Assembly: GCF_023716865.1 (NCBI RefSeq)
Contig: NZ_CP092417.1
Span: 1,652,001 to 1,716,000, forward strand
DNA: 64,000 bases
Direction: 5' to 3'
DNA from: Endozoicomonas sp. SCSIO W0465
Lineage (GTDB): Bacteria; Pseudomonadota; Gammaproteobacteria; Pseudomonadales; Endozoicomonadaceae
Under the pieces are notes generated by a model. It ran no database searches. It had not been told where the DNA came from and saw nothing but the letters and a program-made list of their open reading frames with translations. Position numbers and translations under genes: made by a program. This document shows positions 26,684 to 36,486 of this stretch, piece by piece; positions within the stretch are counted from its first letter, which is position 1, and every line of letters begins with the position of its first letter.

Positions 26684-27411
26684 TGGACAGGGCTACGATG
26701 GTTAAAGGCAGCAAATCGTCGGACAGTATCGGAAGTGACCTGGTGGTTCGTTATCTCGGGCAGAGAGACTACGAGCCTGTCTGGCAGGCGATGAAAGCCT
26801 TTACGGCCAATAGGGATGATCAGACCCGTGATGAATTCTGGGTGGTAGAACACCCTCCGGTATTCACCCAGGGGCAGGCTGGCAAGCCGGAACATGTCCT
26901 TTTCCCGGGAGAGATACCGGTTATTCAGGTGGATCGCGGTGGCCAGGTTACCTATCATGGTCCGGGACAGCTGGTGTTTTACTTCCTGATGGATGTCCGC
27001 CGAAAGAAGAGTGGTCCAAGGGCCGTGGTTTCTGCATTGGAAAGTGCCGTGATTGAGATGCTTGCCAGTTATGGCATAGAGGCACAAAACAGGCTGGATG
27101 CACCGGGTGTTTATGTCAACGGTGCAAAAATTGCCTCGCTAGGGCTTCGATTCCGTAAAATGTGTTCTTATCACGGTCTCAGCCTGAATGTGGACATGGA
27201 TCTGGAGCCATTTAATCGCATAAACCCTTGCGGTTATCCCGGGCTTCATGTGGTGGACATGGCATCGCTGATGGGAAATGTCGATATAGAGGACGTGAGT
27301 CGGCGCTTGCTGGTATGCTTCCAGAAAGCACTGGGTTATCTCAATGTTGATGAAAAAGCGGTGAGCGAAGCACTGCCTGCGGATAGCGGGCATAATGGGT
27401 CAACAGCGTAA
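26683..27411 (+). CDS. lipB: Octanoyl-ACP:protein N-octanoyltransferase
   Basis: LipB moves octanoate from acyl carrier protein to the lipoyl domains of E2 subunits and GcvH, the first step of lipoate synthesis. The 242 residues contain RGGQVTYHGPGQLVFY, the lysine in NGAKIASLG, and the thioester-forming cysteine in INPCGYPG. A short extra N-terminus precedes the conserved VVRYLGQRDYEPVW. It overlaps ybeD by one base and lies 39 bases before lipA. Confidence 0.95.
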   Translation: MDRATMVKGSKSSDSIGSDLVVRYLGQRDYEPVWQAMKAFTANRDDQTRDEFWVVEHPPVFTQGQAGKPEHVLFPGEIPVIQVDRGGQVTYHGPGQLVFYFLMDVRRKKSGPRAVVSALESAVIEMLASYGIEAQNRLDAPGVYVNGAKIASLGLRFRKMCSYHGLSLNVDMDLEPFNRINPCGYPGLHVVDMASLMGNVDIEDVSRRLLVCFQKALGYLNVDEKAVSEALPADSGHNGSTA

Positions 27412-27450
27412 CGACCCAGTTAGCAGTATACAAAGATAACAGGGGGAGGC

Positions 27451-28566
27451 ATGTCTACTCATTCAGAAAACAACGGTCTTGAGCCGTTAGACTGCCATGG
27501 GCTAATGGACAGCCATGAGCGGGTAGATAGCGGACTTGCCGGAGAAGGCTCGCGGATGAAGCCGGAACAGATTATCCCGACAGTACAGATAGACAGTAGC
27601 GTCAAGGTAGAAAGTGGCACCAAGTTTGTCAATGACAAAGGTATCACAGCCATTAAAAATGGCATTAAAGCCAGTGCCGGTGGGCAGCATGCCCCGATTC
27701 AGCGGAAACCATCCTGGCTCAGAATAAAAGCAAGTCACGGCACAAAGTACAAAGAAGTCAAAAGTACCGTTCATGAACATAAGCTGAGTACGGTTTGTGA
27801 AGAGGCCATGTGCCCGAACATCAACGAGTGCTGGAGCTCTGGTACTGCAACCATCATGTTGATGGGCGATACCTGCACCCGGGCCTGCCGGTTCTGTGCC
27901 GTGAATACCGGGAATCCCAAGGGGTGGCTGGATCATGATGAGCCTGAGCATACCGCTAACTCAGTCAGGTTGATGAACCTGAAGTATCTGGTTCTGACCT
28001 CGGTGAACCGGGATGACCTGCCGGATGGCGGCGCTGGACATTATGCTGCAGTGGTTCGCCGGGTTAAGGAAGAAAATCCGGATACCGATGTCGAGGTTCT
28101 GACCCCCGATTTTCTCGGTGTCATGTCCCATGTTGAAAAGGTTGTTGATAGCCCGATCGCCGTCTTTGCCCAGAATGTAGAAACCGTTCGCCGATTGACT
28201 CACCCGGTGCGTGATCCCAGGGCCAGTTACGAACAGACACTGGCTGTGCTGGAACATGCCAAGAAATACCGTCCTGACGTCCTGACGAAAACCAGCCTGA
28301 TGCTGGGGCTTGGTGAAACCGATGATGAGATTCTCGAAGCCCTGGATGATCTGAGAGCCATTAATGTGGATATTGTTACCTTTGGCCAATATCTGCAGCC
28401 AACCCTTAACCATCTCCCTATTGAGCGTTATGTGACGCCGGAAGCGTTTGAAAAATATCGGCGATGGGGCCTGGAAAAAGGATTTCTTGAGGTGGTTTCC
28501 GGTGCGCTGGTACGATCCAGCTATCGTGCAGAGCAAGTATTACAGAAGAACAACGTGGGTCTTTGA
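27451..28566 (+). CDS. lipA: Lipoyl synthase, radical SAM, with extended N-terminus
   Basis: LipA inserts two sulfurs into protein-bound octanoate using S-adenosylmethionine and two 4Fe-4S clusters. Ligands visible are the auxiliary set CEEAMCPNINEC and the radical SAM set CTRACRFC, with the RSSYRAEQ end carrying the serine ligand. The 371 residues include about 80 N-terminal residues of low conservation (Ser/Gly/Lys-rich), longer than the E. coli protein (321). GGGGGAGG precedes ATG 27451. It ends 12 bases from a convergent gene with no obvious terminator. Confidence 0.95.
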   Translation: MSTHSENNGLEPLDCHGLMDSHERVDSGLAGEGSRMKPEQIIPTVQIDSSVKVESGTKFVNDKGITAIKNGIKASAGGQHAPIQRKPSWLRIKASHGTKYKEVKSTVHEHKLSTVCEEAMCPNINECWSSGTATIMLMGDTCTRACRFCAVNTGNPKGWLDHDEPEHTANSVRLMNLKYLVLTSVNRDDLPDGGAGHYAAVVRRVKEENPDTDVEVLTPDFLGVMSHVEKVVDSPIAVFAQNVETVRRLTHPVRDPRASYEQTLAVLEHAKKYRPDVLTKTSLMLGLGETDDEILEALDDLRAINVDIVTFGQYLQPTLNHLPIERYVTPEAFEKYRRWGLEKGFLEVVSGALVRSSYRAEQVLQKNNVGL

Positions 28567-28578
28567 TGGTTACGGCCT

Positions 28579-31251
28579 CTATGGGGGAAGGTGGTTCATC
28601 CCATTTTTGACGCTACCGTTCCCTGGCGTCGGGCCTGATACCACCAGTTTTCTTCTCAGCCTTTGAATATCGCCTAATGGGGTTATTTTTGCGATGCGAT
28701 GACGTAAGCAGGGTTCATTTTTTAGTCGATTTCTCCATTTATTAAATTCATTAGCCGTATTATAGAATTCCCCCGCTTTATGTTTAAGCCTGTTTTTTTC
28801 CTTTTGATCATCACAATCTGTTGCCATATCACCATGTATGTGGCCAATAAGGGATAAAAAAGAACCGGTGATGAATGTCAGTGACAGGCTATGTTCAAAT
28901 TCAGCTAACTGACGTTTGGCGGTAGCGCGTGGCTGCCTGATCCATAGCGCCTTGTAGTCGGCTAAATCCTGATCACAAGGGTGAAGGCAGCATAGCCATC
29001 CCAATGCTTTGTCAATTAACAGGTTTCGAATAGCAAGTTGGTTTTTTGGAATGTCGTCAGATAATAAAACTCTTTCAGAATCTTTCCGGTCCAGACCATA
29101 ATGGATTAATGTTTCGCCGGATTGGCTAAGTATGTTTAACTCACAGAGCTTTTGTTCTTGTTTGGCTGATGAATTGAAGGCTGCCAGATGTTCTGATTCT
29201 TTTGCCATAACTCTGAGGCTCCATAAGTCCATGTGAGCGAAGCTTGCTTGTTGTATTATGAACTGAGTATCCTGACAGAATTGTTGTAATATGGCCCGAG
29301 CCTGTTCAAAGTCACTGTTGTGCAATAATTGTGTGACGCAGAGGCTGATATAAGACAGCCGGGTTCGATGGATTGATTTAAGGATTTTCCCTTGAATGGG
29401 TTCTTCTGTGATGCTTTCGTTGATAGAACATTGATCTTCAGAATATTGATCTTCAGAGCATTGATCTTCAGAAAAATCAGGATTCTGTTTTTGTTCAGAC
29501 AGGTCTCTGTTTACAATACTGTTGCTCTGAGCTTCATTTAAACTTTGTATTTTTGTGGTTTCATTTTCCCCGGTTGGGTTTGGTAGGCGTCGTTGTTTTT
29601 TTGATTTCTTTTTCCTGGTAGATGTCGTTTCCAGAGCCCTTGGTTTTATTTCGATGAGTTCCAGTTGATCGATAATTCCCTGAATATAGAATGATACTTC
29701 CTTTGCATCGATAAAATCATAATGCGTTATGGCCCGCTTCAAAGCAGCAATAACCTCCTCTATTGAAACGATATTATTTTTGCTGTTCTTGATCAGCAGT
29801 AAAGCCTGTTGAAGATTGGCTGCGTGAACACCTTGTTGTATGGCTAGTTTAGAACTCTTAATGGCTTCTTCTAACTGGTTGTTCTTCTCATATAGTTTGC
29901 TGAGTAACCATTGGGCTTCAGGTGTTCGAGATTTTAAAAGCTCAGCTTCTGATTTTTCAGGTTCGTTTTTCAGGTAGTAAAAAACAGCTGATATATAGTG
30001 TCTGCTGTCTTTGTTGGGGATATTGGCAAGGTTGGATGTATCTTGAGTGATCAGGAAATTACAAATAGTCGTCCAGATTGGCTTGTCGATATATAGTAAT
30101 GCACATTGCTGTATGACAGGGAATACCTTTTTCTTAAATTCGGGAACTCTTAGAAAATTGATAAGACGTTCCAGTATTGACAGGCCTATGTCGGGTGAAT
30201 TGTATGTCATTTCACCGATATCGCTAAACCGGAGAGCACGAAATAATAATGAATCCGTAGTTAAATCAGGAATGTCGTGTGACTCATGGACAAGTGCAAG
30301 ATTATCACTGTTCAGTTTGTGAATCATCTTGAATGCAGATTCGCAAAGTGCTGAGACAGTCAGTTTTTTTGCCATACTGGCTTGAACGCAGTGTTTTTCT
30401 TTGAATAATTCAGATCCATAAATGAATTTCAATATATTGGATTTCAGGGTTTCAGTATCTCTGAAACAAGACAGGTGTTTTAATGAGTTGGAAATGCCGG
30501 AGATGACAACCTCGGGTAGTAAATCTTCATCAAAAAGCTCCATTTTCTGATTCTTGGGATCACAGCAAGTAACTCTTTTATTAATTTTTGTGATGGGTAT
30601 GTTGATGATTTTGTCATTTTCAAAAAATGATAAAATGCGTTTACTGATTGATATGAAATTAGCTGATTCCGTTTCTTGTTTAGTGTTTTTTACCCCTTCA
30701 AACCAAAGAATCATTAAGAAAAGATCCTGAGTCTGATCCGGGTCTGATGGTGTGCACCTCAGGAAAAAATCAACAATGTGGTTTTCGAACTGCTCAAGAT
30801 TATCCACAACAGATAATAAGCTTTTCGGTATCCTCTCTGGTAAGATCTCCACGATCCGCTGCAGCTCCCAGTATTTCAAATAAGTAGTCTGGATCTGGTC
30901 CAGTAGATGAGAGAGTGTTTTTGCCGATGGTGTTTGAAAATATCGATTTTCTCTTTCTGTAATGACTTTGCTCCCTCGATCACACAGTGATTTTTTCTTT
31001 ATTAGTTGATCCTTGGTATAATGAACGACCTGGTCTTCATTTAGTTTGACTGAACGACTGCGCAAATCCTGTGGTTCCTGTGCACTTAGCTCTGTTGTAA
31101 GATGTGACGCCAAATCCAGATTCATTACCACTTTAGCCACTATTGATGCATCTGCAGATGCTTCTGCAGATGCTTCAAAAGAAGGTCTGTGACCATTTGG
31201 GCTCGGAGGAGTAAATGGTAGTAGAGGATAGGGATTGTTAGAGCTTACCAT
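28579..31251 (-). CDS. Large TPR-like protein of unknown function
   Basis: I do not recognise a family for this 890-residue protein. Its opening is Pro/Ser/Ala-rich with an AEASADAS repeat. The middle (about 440-540) has helical-repeat character resembling TPR/Sel1 units (LKNEPEKSEAELL, AQWLLSKLYEKNNQLEEAIKSSKLAI). A basic patch KKKSKKQRRLPNP follows, then a low-complexity SEDQ stretch coded by three 15-bp repeats at 29431-29475. No signal peptide or membrane helix is seen. A/T content is higher than in lipA, suggesting transfer. It could be a scaffold or secreted effector; this is speculation. Confidence 0.7.
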   Translation of the reverse strand: MVSSNNPYPLLPFTPPSPNGHRPSFEASAEASADASIVAKVVMNLDLASHLTTELSAQEPQDLRSRSVKLNEDQVVHYTKDQLIKKKSLCDRGSKVITERENRYFQTPSAKTLSHLLDQIQTTYLKYWELQRIVEILPERIPKSLLSVVDNLEQFENHIVDFFLRCTPSDPDQTQDLFLMILWFEGVKNTKQETESANFISISKRILSFFENDKIINIPITKINKRVTCCDPKNQKMELFDEDLLPEVVISGISNSLKHLSCFRDTETLKSNILKFIYGSELFKEKHCVQASMAKKLTVSALCESAFKMIHKLNSDNLALVHESHDIPDLTTDSLLFRALRFSDIGEMTYNSPDIGLSILERLINFLRVPEFKKKVFPVIQQCALLYIDKPIWTTICNFLITQDTSNLANIPNKDSRHYISAVFYYLKNEPEKSEAELLKSRTPEAQWLLSKLYEKNNQLEEAIKSSKLAIQQGVHAANLQQALLLIKNSKNNIVSIEEVIAALKRAITHYDFIDAKEVSFYIQGIIDQLELIEIKPRALETTSTRKKKSKKQRRLPNPTGENETTKIQSLNEAQSNSIVNRDLSEQKQNPDFSEDQCSEDQYSEDQCSINESITEEPIQGKILKSIHRTRLSYISLCVTQLLHNSDFEQARAILQQFCQDTQFIIQQASFAHMDLWSLRVMAKESEHLAAFNSSAKQEQKLCELNILSQSGETLIHYGLDRKDSERVLLSDDIPKNQLAIRNLLIDKALGWLCCLHPCDQDLADYKALWIRQPRATAKRQLAEFEHSLSLTFITGSFLSLIGHIHGDMATDCDDQKEKNRLKHKAGEFYNTANEFNKWRNRLKNEPCLRHRIAKITPLGDIQRLRRKLVVSGPTPGNGSVKNGMNHLPP

Positions 31252-31688
31252 CTGTCGAGTCTAAGATTAGCGGTTGAATTACTTAATTAGACCATATTAA
31301 TAACATTAAGTTTTACAGAAATGCTTTTCAGCTCTTTCAAGCGGTTATTAAAATCTGATTTATTGAACTCATTACTCACCTTGTTTTGTGGTAATATCTT
31401 AGCAAATAATGTTGAATGCATTTTATATTAATGTGTTCTTGGTTGAGTCTTTCTTTTTTCCGGAGTTATAACGAAGCCTTGGCAGAGCTATGCATTAAAC
31501 AAAAAGCTACGATTAACTTGTAGGTTTGAGGGGGGTACTAACGTAAGATCTACTGCCTGAAACTACGGCCTTCGCAATGCATGCGTAACATGCATAAAAT
31601 AAGTGGTTGGTCAACCACTTATGGTAAGGTCATTGTAATTGCTCTTATGCCTCCGGAGTAATAGCCGCCTTCCCGGCCTTGCTGTTCT
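31252..31688. other. Intergenic region between the TPR gene and the DUF3581 gene
   Basis: This A/T-rich 437-bp region separates divergent genes. It holds the palindrome described separately at 31599-31622 and an ATGCAT repeat at about 31577-31595. I see no gene or RNA element in it. Confidence 0.5.
31599..31622. promoter_or_regulatory. Perfect 11-bp palindrome, possible GntR/FadR-type operator
   Basis: ATAAGTGGTTG and CAACCACTTAT are separated by GT. The TGGTxxxxxxACCA core is the half-site style of FadR/PdhR-type GntR regulators. No T tract follows, so it is not a terminator. It lies upstream of the DUF3581 gene. Confidence 0.45.
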
Positions 31689-31823
31689 GTGGGCGAGAAC
31701 AGGGTAGAATGTTCACTGCTTTACAGGGGGCATTTGTCACTAATGACTGAACATCCGGTAGCCAGAAGCAAACCATGCTGCGTGGCTGTGGGGATGGCTG
31801 CGGCAGGATCCAGCTTTATTACT

Positions 31824-32534
31824 ATGTTTATTGATCAATACTGTACCCCTCTGGTGGACAACCGCTTTTCGTTTACCCGTGAACAGGCCAGCCAGTTTGC
31901 GAAGCGCATTGCCAATGATTTTAATCCACTTCACGACGTGGATAATTCACGATTCTGTGTTCCGGGTGACTTGCTATTTGCCAAGATCCTGCTGAGTGAA
32001 GGCCTGTATAGCGATATGCGCGTCACTTTCAATGGCATGGTCACCGATGGTGTTGAGCTTGAAATCTGTAACAATGATAAAGGCCATAAGAGTATTTATG
32101 ACCTTGCCGGCAGGATGTATCTGGATATTGAGCATCATGGAGCCTGCAGTCATGACACATTGATGATTGAACAGCTGGTGCGCAGTTATGTTGCTTTCTC
32201 TGGTGAAAACTTTCCCAATGTCTTTGTGCCTCTGATGAAGTCCCATGGCGTGATGATCAATACGATTAAACCACTGGTAATTTATGACAGCATGACCTTG
32301 AAAATGGAGCAAGTTGACCTGGTAAACCCTCACCTGGAAGCGGCAGGCGCTGATTTGGAAGTTAATGGCAAGCGGGGAAGGGTTACGTTGAACTTTATTT
32401 ACCGTGAAAATGGTGATGTGGTGGGTATGGGGAAGAAAACCATGATTCTCTCAGGCTTGAGACCTTATGATCAGGAAGCCATTGATATCATGATTGAAAA
32501 GCACATCGCCCGGCAGCAACAATTTGCCAGCTAG
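31824..32534 (+). CDS. DUF3581-family protein
   Basis: The 236-residue protein matches the DUF3581 family of gammaproteobacteria, beginning MFIDQYCTPLVDNRFSFTREQA and containing ANDFNPLHD, which resembles the hot-dog (MaoC-like) hydratase motif. Function is not established; a role in lipid or acyl metabolism is conceivable. ATG 31824 gives the family length; the reading from 31689 adds 45 residues without pattern. It is a single gene with a potential operator upstream. Confidence 0.75.
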   Translation: MFIDQYCTPLVDNRFSFTREQASQFAKRIANDFNPLHDVDNSRFCVPGDLLFAKILLSEGLYSDMRVTFNGMVTDGVELEICNNDKGHKSIYDLAGRMYLDIEHHGACSHDTLMIEQLVRSYVAFSGENFPNVFVPLMKSHGVMINTIKPLVIYDSMTLKMEQVDLVNPHLEAAGADLEVNGKRGRVTLNFIYRENGDVVGMGKKTMILSGLRPYDQEAIDIMIEKHIARQQQFAS

Positions 32535-32643
32535 GAGTCGGAACGGGAATAGGCTTATGTGATCATAAGCCTCTCACTCAACCCAATGGCATTGACTTAA
32601 GAGTGAAAGCCTTGCCATACGTAGGCTTTAAGACACCCTATGA

Positions 32644-32715
32644 TTTGAACCAAAAAGGCACAAAGGAAGAAAACAGAAATCTTTTCTCCGTGTCTCTCTG
32701 TTTCTGTGGTTCAAA
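32644..32715. repeat. Imperfect palindromic repeat related to 4136-4223
   Basis: TTTGAACCA and TGGTTCAAA bound an A-rich arm with GGCACAAAGG and a T-rich arm with CTCTCTGTTTCTG. It shares the GGCACAAAGG core with the repeat in the tail operon. The surrounding intergenic stretch 32535-32918 has nothing else I can support. Confidence 0.55.
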
Positions 32716-32918
32716 TTCAAATCTATCAGCCCGGGGTGGATACCCGAGCCCATAACAAAATTAAGTACGCTGTTATTGCTGACCATAGTATGGGGCTTGT
32801 CTCAATATTCAGTCAGTATGGGTTGCTTCTTTGCTCTGTAGCAAGCAGAAAATTTTCTTATCAATGAAACTATTCAAAATATAAATGGACTAAATGCATT
32901 TGAGATTTAGGCTGCTGA

Positions 32919-33527
32919 ATGAATCCACATATTAATAGTCAATACGCTAATAATTGGTTGATGCAAAGCACGTCAGCCCATACTTTCCAATCAAGTGCAC
33001 AAACATCGTATCAGGTTGAGGCTAATAACCCTGCATTTGGCCAATGGCGTGGGGGTGGGTGTAAATCAGTTTATGAAAGAGTTCCCACACTGTTTGTTCC
33101 AGAACAAACAATGGTTAATATCAAGAGAGTTGCAGTAATCCACTGTCCATTTAAAGGGGCAGCATTAAACCTGAAAATCAACGATATTGGCAAGAGTTTC
33201 GAATTACCTTTTCGCAGCTTTAGTGGTACCGATGTTGTAATAGGAGATATTACGATTAAACCGAATTTAATCATCTGTCCTCACAGTATATACCGCCTTT
33301 ATGCTCTATTACTTGATAATCAAAATAATAGAGTGCTATCAAGTAATTTATTCAATGGGGTAATAAAAGGTGAAGCAGTATATTTTGACATTGAGTCAAT
33401 TTGGGACTGTCTGAAAGATCGAACAATCAATGATTTTTGGGATACCAAACCGGAATATTATGATGGCATGAGCAGAAATGAGGTGCCCGTTGCAACGACT
33501 GTAATCGGGTGGGAGACCTATGTATAA
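32919..33527 (+). CDS. Hypothetical protein, 202 residues
   Basis: I do not recognise a family for this ORF. It has a polar Ser/Gln/Asn-rich N-terminus, then a likely beta-rich domain (LFVPEQTMVNIKRVAVIHCPFKGAALNL, SGTDVVIGDITIKPNLIICPHSIYRLYALLL). No signal peptide or membrane segment is present. It is A/T-richer than its neighbour leuS. It could be an accessory insertion between DUF3581 and leuS. The next 260 bases lead into leuS. Confidence 0.5.
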   Translation: MNPHINSQYANNWLMQSTSAHTFQSSAQTSYQVEANNPAFGQWRGGGCKSVYERVPTLFVPEQTMVNIKRVAVIHCPFKGAALNLKINDIGKSFELPFRSFSGTDVVIGDITIKPNLIICPHSIYRLYALLLDNQNNRVLSSNLFNGVIKGEAVYFDIESIWDCLKDRTINDFWDTKPEYYDGMSRNEVPVATTVIGWETYV

Positions 33528-33788
33528 CGATGGGATAGCAAAGCGCCTGCGCCACGTATAATGCCATCAATGAACACGGCAAACTCCTTTCTGCTCCGCG
33601 ATGATACAGGTCAATCCGGGACAACCGGTCGTTAAATCAACGGGAAAAGTGCAGTTGAGCCAGCAGTGTTGTATCCTAGCTGGTTATTAGTTTCCCTGAC
33701 TCTTTGATTGGTTTTTCACGAAGCTTTTCTCACCAGACTGCTTTCAAGAAAGCATCAAAGCGATCCTTTACATTAAGCCTGTTGAGCG

Positions 33789-36467
33789 ATGATGGAAGAG
33801 CATTACCAACCGCATCAGATTGAGAGCGAAGCCCAGAAATTCTGGGAAGACAACGACAGCTTTGCTGTCACCGAAGGCACTTCAGCAGTCTCTTCAGAAG
33901 AGAAGAGTAAAGAGAAGTACTACTGCCTCTCTATGTTCCCCTACCCTAGTGGCCGACTGCACATGGGGCATGTTCGTAATTACACCATTGGTGATGTGAT
34001 TGCACGCTACCAGCGCATGCGGGGCAAAAATGTCCTGCAGCCGATGGGCTGGGATGCGTTTGGTCTGCCTGCAGAAAATGCCGCCATCAAAAACAAAACC
34101 GCACCAGCGCCCTGGACTTACGAAAACATCAATTACATGAAAGGCCAGCTCAAGCGTCTTGGCTTTGGCTATGACTGGAACCGTGAGCTGGCAACCTGCA
34201 AGCCGGATTACTACAAGTGGGAGCAGTGGTTCTTCACCCGGCTCTACGAAAAAGGTCTGGTTTACAAAAAAATGGCCACCGTTAACTGGTGTCCGAACGA
34301 CGCGACCGTACTGGCCAACGAGCAGGTCGAAGATGGCCGCTGCTGGCGTTGTGACACCATCGTTGAGCGCAAAGAACTGCCACAGTGGTTTGTCAAAATC
34401 ACCGCCTACGCTGATGAATTGCTGGCTGACCTCGACAAGCTGGAACATTGGCCAGAGCAGGTCAAGGCCATGCAGCGCAACTGGATTGGCCGCTCTGAAG
34501 GTGTACAGATGACCTTTAAGGTTGCTAATGTGCCCGGCACTGCAGCGGCTGAAAGTGCAGTCGGTGAGTGTGTTCCTGAAGAGTTCAAGGTTTACACCAC
34601 CCGCCCTGATACCCTGATGGGCGTGACCTACGTAGGCATTGCCTCTGAGCACCCATTAGCCAAAGCTGCAGCGGTCAATAACCCGGAGCTTGCGACATTT
34701 ATCCAGGAGTGCAAATCCAATGCGGTAACTGAAGCTGAAATGGCAACCATGGAGAAAGTGGGTGTTGATACTGGCATCCGCGCCATTCACCCCATCACCG
34801 GTCGTGAAGTGCCCGTATGGGCAGCCAACTTTGTACTCATGGATTACGGCACGGGAGCGGTGATGGCCGTTCCCGGTCATGACCAGCGTGACTATGAATT
34901 TGCTACCCGTTTTGGCCTGCCAATCGAACAGGTCATCGAACCGGCAAACGGTGAAGCAATTGACCTTAAACAAGCAGCATTTACCGAAAAAGGTAAACTG
35001 GTTAACTCCGGCGAATTTGATGGCCTGACTTCAGAAGCGGCATTCAACGCCATTGCCGACCGACTGATTGCTGAAGGCAAAGGTGAGCGTCAGGTGAACT
35101 ATCGCCTGCGTGACTGGGGCGTTAGCCGCCAGCGCTACTGGGGTGCACCAATCCCAATGTGCTACCTGGAAGACGGAACTGAAGTTCCTGTTCTATTGGA
35201 AAACCTGCCGGTATTGCTGCCAGAAGACGTGGAAATGGACGGTATTCAGTCCCCGCTCAAAGCAGATCCTGAGTGGGCTAAAACCACCCACAATGGCCAG
35301 CCAGCCACCCGTGAAACCGATACCTTTGATACCTTCATGGAGTCCAGCTGGTACTATGCCCGCTACTGCTCACCAACGTCTGATGACCAGATGCTGAACC
35401 CCGCGCAGGCCAACTACTGGTTGCCAGTGGATCAGTACATCGGGGGTATTGAACATGCGGTAATGCACCTGCTTTACTCACGCTTCTATCACAAACTGCT
35501 CCGTGATGCGGGTCTGGTGGAAAGTGATGAGCCGTTCAAGCGGCTGCTCTGTCAGGGGATGGTGCTGGCCGACACCTTCTTCAAGATTGACGAAAAAGGC
35601 GTCAAGCAGTGGATTGCCCCGACTGATGTGGACAGTGAGTTTGACGATAAAGGGCGTTTGGTTAGGGCAACCCTGAAAGCCACCGGTGAAGTGGTTGAAT
35701 ATGCGGGCATGAGCAAGATGTCCAAATCCAAAAACAACGGTATTGACCCGCAGGACCTGATTGATCAGTACGGCGCTGATACCATCCGTCTGTACACTAT
35801 GTTCGCGGCGCCACCTGAGCAAACTCTCGAGTGGTCTGAAAGTGCGGTAGAAGGTGCCAACCGTTTTCTGCGTCGCTTCTGGAAACAGGCAGCAGAGCAT
35901 ATTGCCAGTGGTGATGTGGCTGCTCCTGATCTGACTTTCGATATCAATAGCCTGACCAAAGAGCAAAAGGATCTGCGCCGTAAAGTACATGAAACCATTA
36001 ATAAGGTTTCGGATGACTGTGAGCGCCGCCTGACCTTCAATACGGCCATTGCGGCAATCATGGAGCTGAACAACGCGATCAACAAGTTCCAGGTGAGCCA
36101 TTCACAGCATCAGGATCAGGACCGTGCCGTCATGCGTGAAGCCATTGAAGCTACCACGCTGATGCTGGCACCTATCGCACCTCATGCCATGCACAGCATC
36201 TGGCAGGCTTTGGGTCACTCTGAGCCCGTACTGGATGCTTCATGGCCAGTAGCTGACGAGGAAGCCCTGAAAAAAGATGCCATCATCCTGGTGGTACAGG
36301 TTAATGGTAAGGTTCGTGCAAAACTGGAAGTACCCGCAGGCCTGGATAAAGATGCCATTGAAAAGCTGGCTCTGGAGCATGATAACGTCAGCAAGTTCAC
36401 CAACGGTCTGACCATTCGTAAAGTGATTGTGATTCCCGGAAAACTGGTGAATATTGTTGCCAATTGA
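33789..36467 (+). CDS. leuS: Leucyl-tRNA synthetase
   Basis: LeuRS charges tRNA-Leu with leucine. The 892 residues hold the HIGH-type motif in FPYPSGRLHMGHVRNY, the CP1 editing domain (about 230-420, with TTRPDTLMGVTYV), the KMSKS loop GMSKMSKSKNNG and the anticodon-binding and C-terminal domains. Length exceeds E. coli LeuRS (860) by about 30, mainly in the editing region and an acidic insert after residue 25. The usual downstream lptE and holA are absent; 19 bases after the stop comes a 1527-bp IS. Confidence 0.97.
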   Translation: MMEEHYQPHQIESEAQKFWEDNDSFAVTEGTSAVSSEEKSKEKYYCLSMFPYPSGRLHMGHVRNYTIGDVIARYQRMRGKNVLQPMGWDAFGLPAENAAIKNKTAPAPWTYENINYMKGQLKRLGFGYDWNRELATCKPDYYKWEQWFFTRLYEKGLVYKKMATVNWCPNDATVLANEQVEDGRCWRCDTIVERKELPQWFVKITAYADELLADLDKLEHWPEQVKAMQRNWIGRSEGVQMTFKVANVPGTAAAESAVGECVPEEFKVYTTRPDTLMGVTYVGIASEHPLAKAAAVNNPELATFIQECKSNAVTEAEMATMEKVGVDTGIRAIHPITGREVPVWAANFVLMDYGTGAVMAVPGHDQRDYEFATRFGLPIEQVIEPANGEAIDLKQAAFTEKGKLVNSGEFDGLTSEAAFNAIADRLIAEGKGERQVNYRLRDWGVSRQRYWGAPIPMCYLEDGTEVPVLLENLPVLLPEDVEMDGIQSPLKADPEWAKTTHNGQPATRETDTFDTFMESSWYYARYCSPTSDDQMLNPAQANYWLPVDQYIGGIEHAVMHLLYSRFYHKLLRDAGLVESDEPFKRLLCQGMVLADTFFKIDEKGVKQWIAPTDVDSEFDDKGRLVRATLKATGEVVEYAGMSKMSKSKNNGIDPQDLIDQYGADTIRLYTMFAAPPEQTLEWSESAVEGANRFLRRFWKQAAEHIASGDVAAPDLTFDINSLTKEQKDLRRKVHETINKVSDDCERRLTFNTAIAAIMELNNAINKFQVSHSQHQDQDRAVMREAIEATTLMLAPIAPHAMHSIWQALGHSEPVLDASWPVADEEALKKDAIILVVQVNGKVRAKLEVPAGLDKDAIEKLALEHDNVSKFTNGLTIRKVIVIPGKLVNIVAN

Positions 36468-36486
36468 TCCGGCAAGGCAACAAGCC

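Noticed and set aside
29431..29475. Three 15-bp repeats considered as a CRISPR-like array
   Set aside because: They are tandem without spacers and code the SEDQ repeat of the TPR-like protein.
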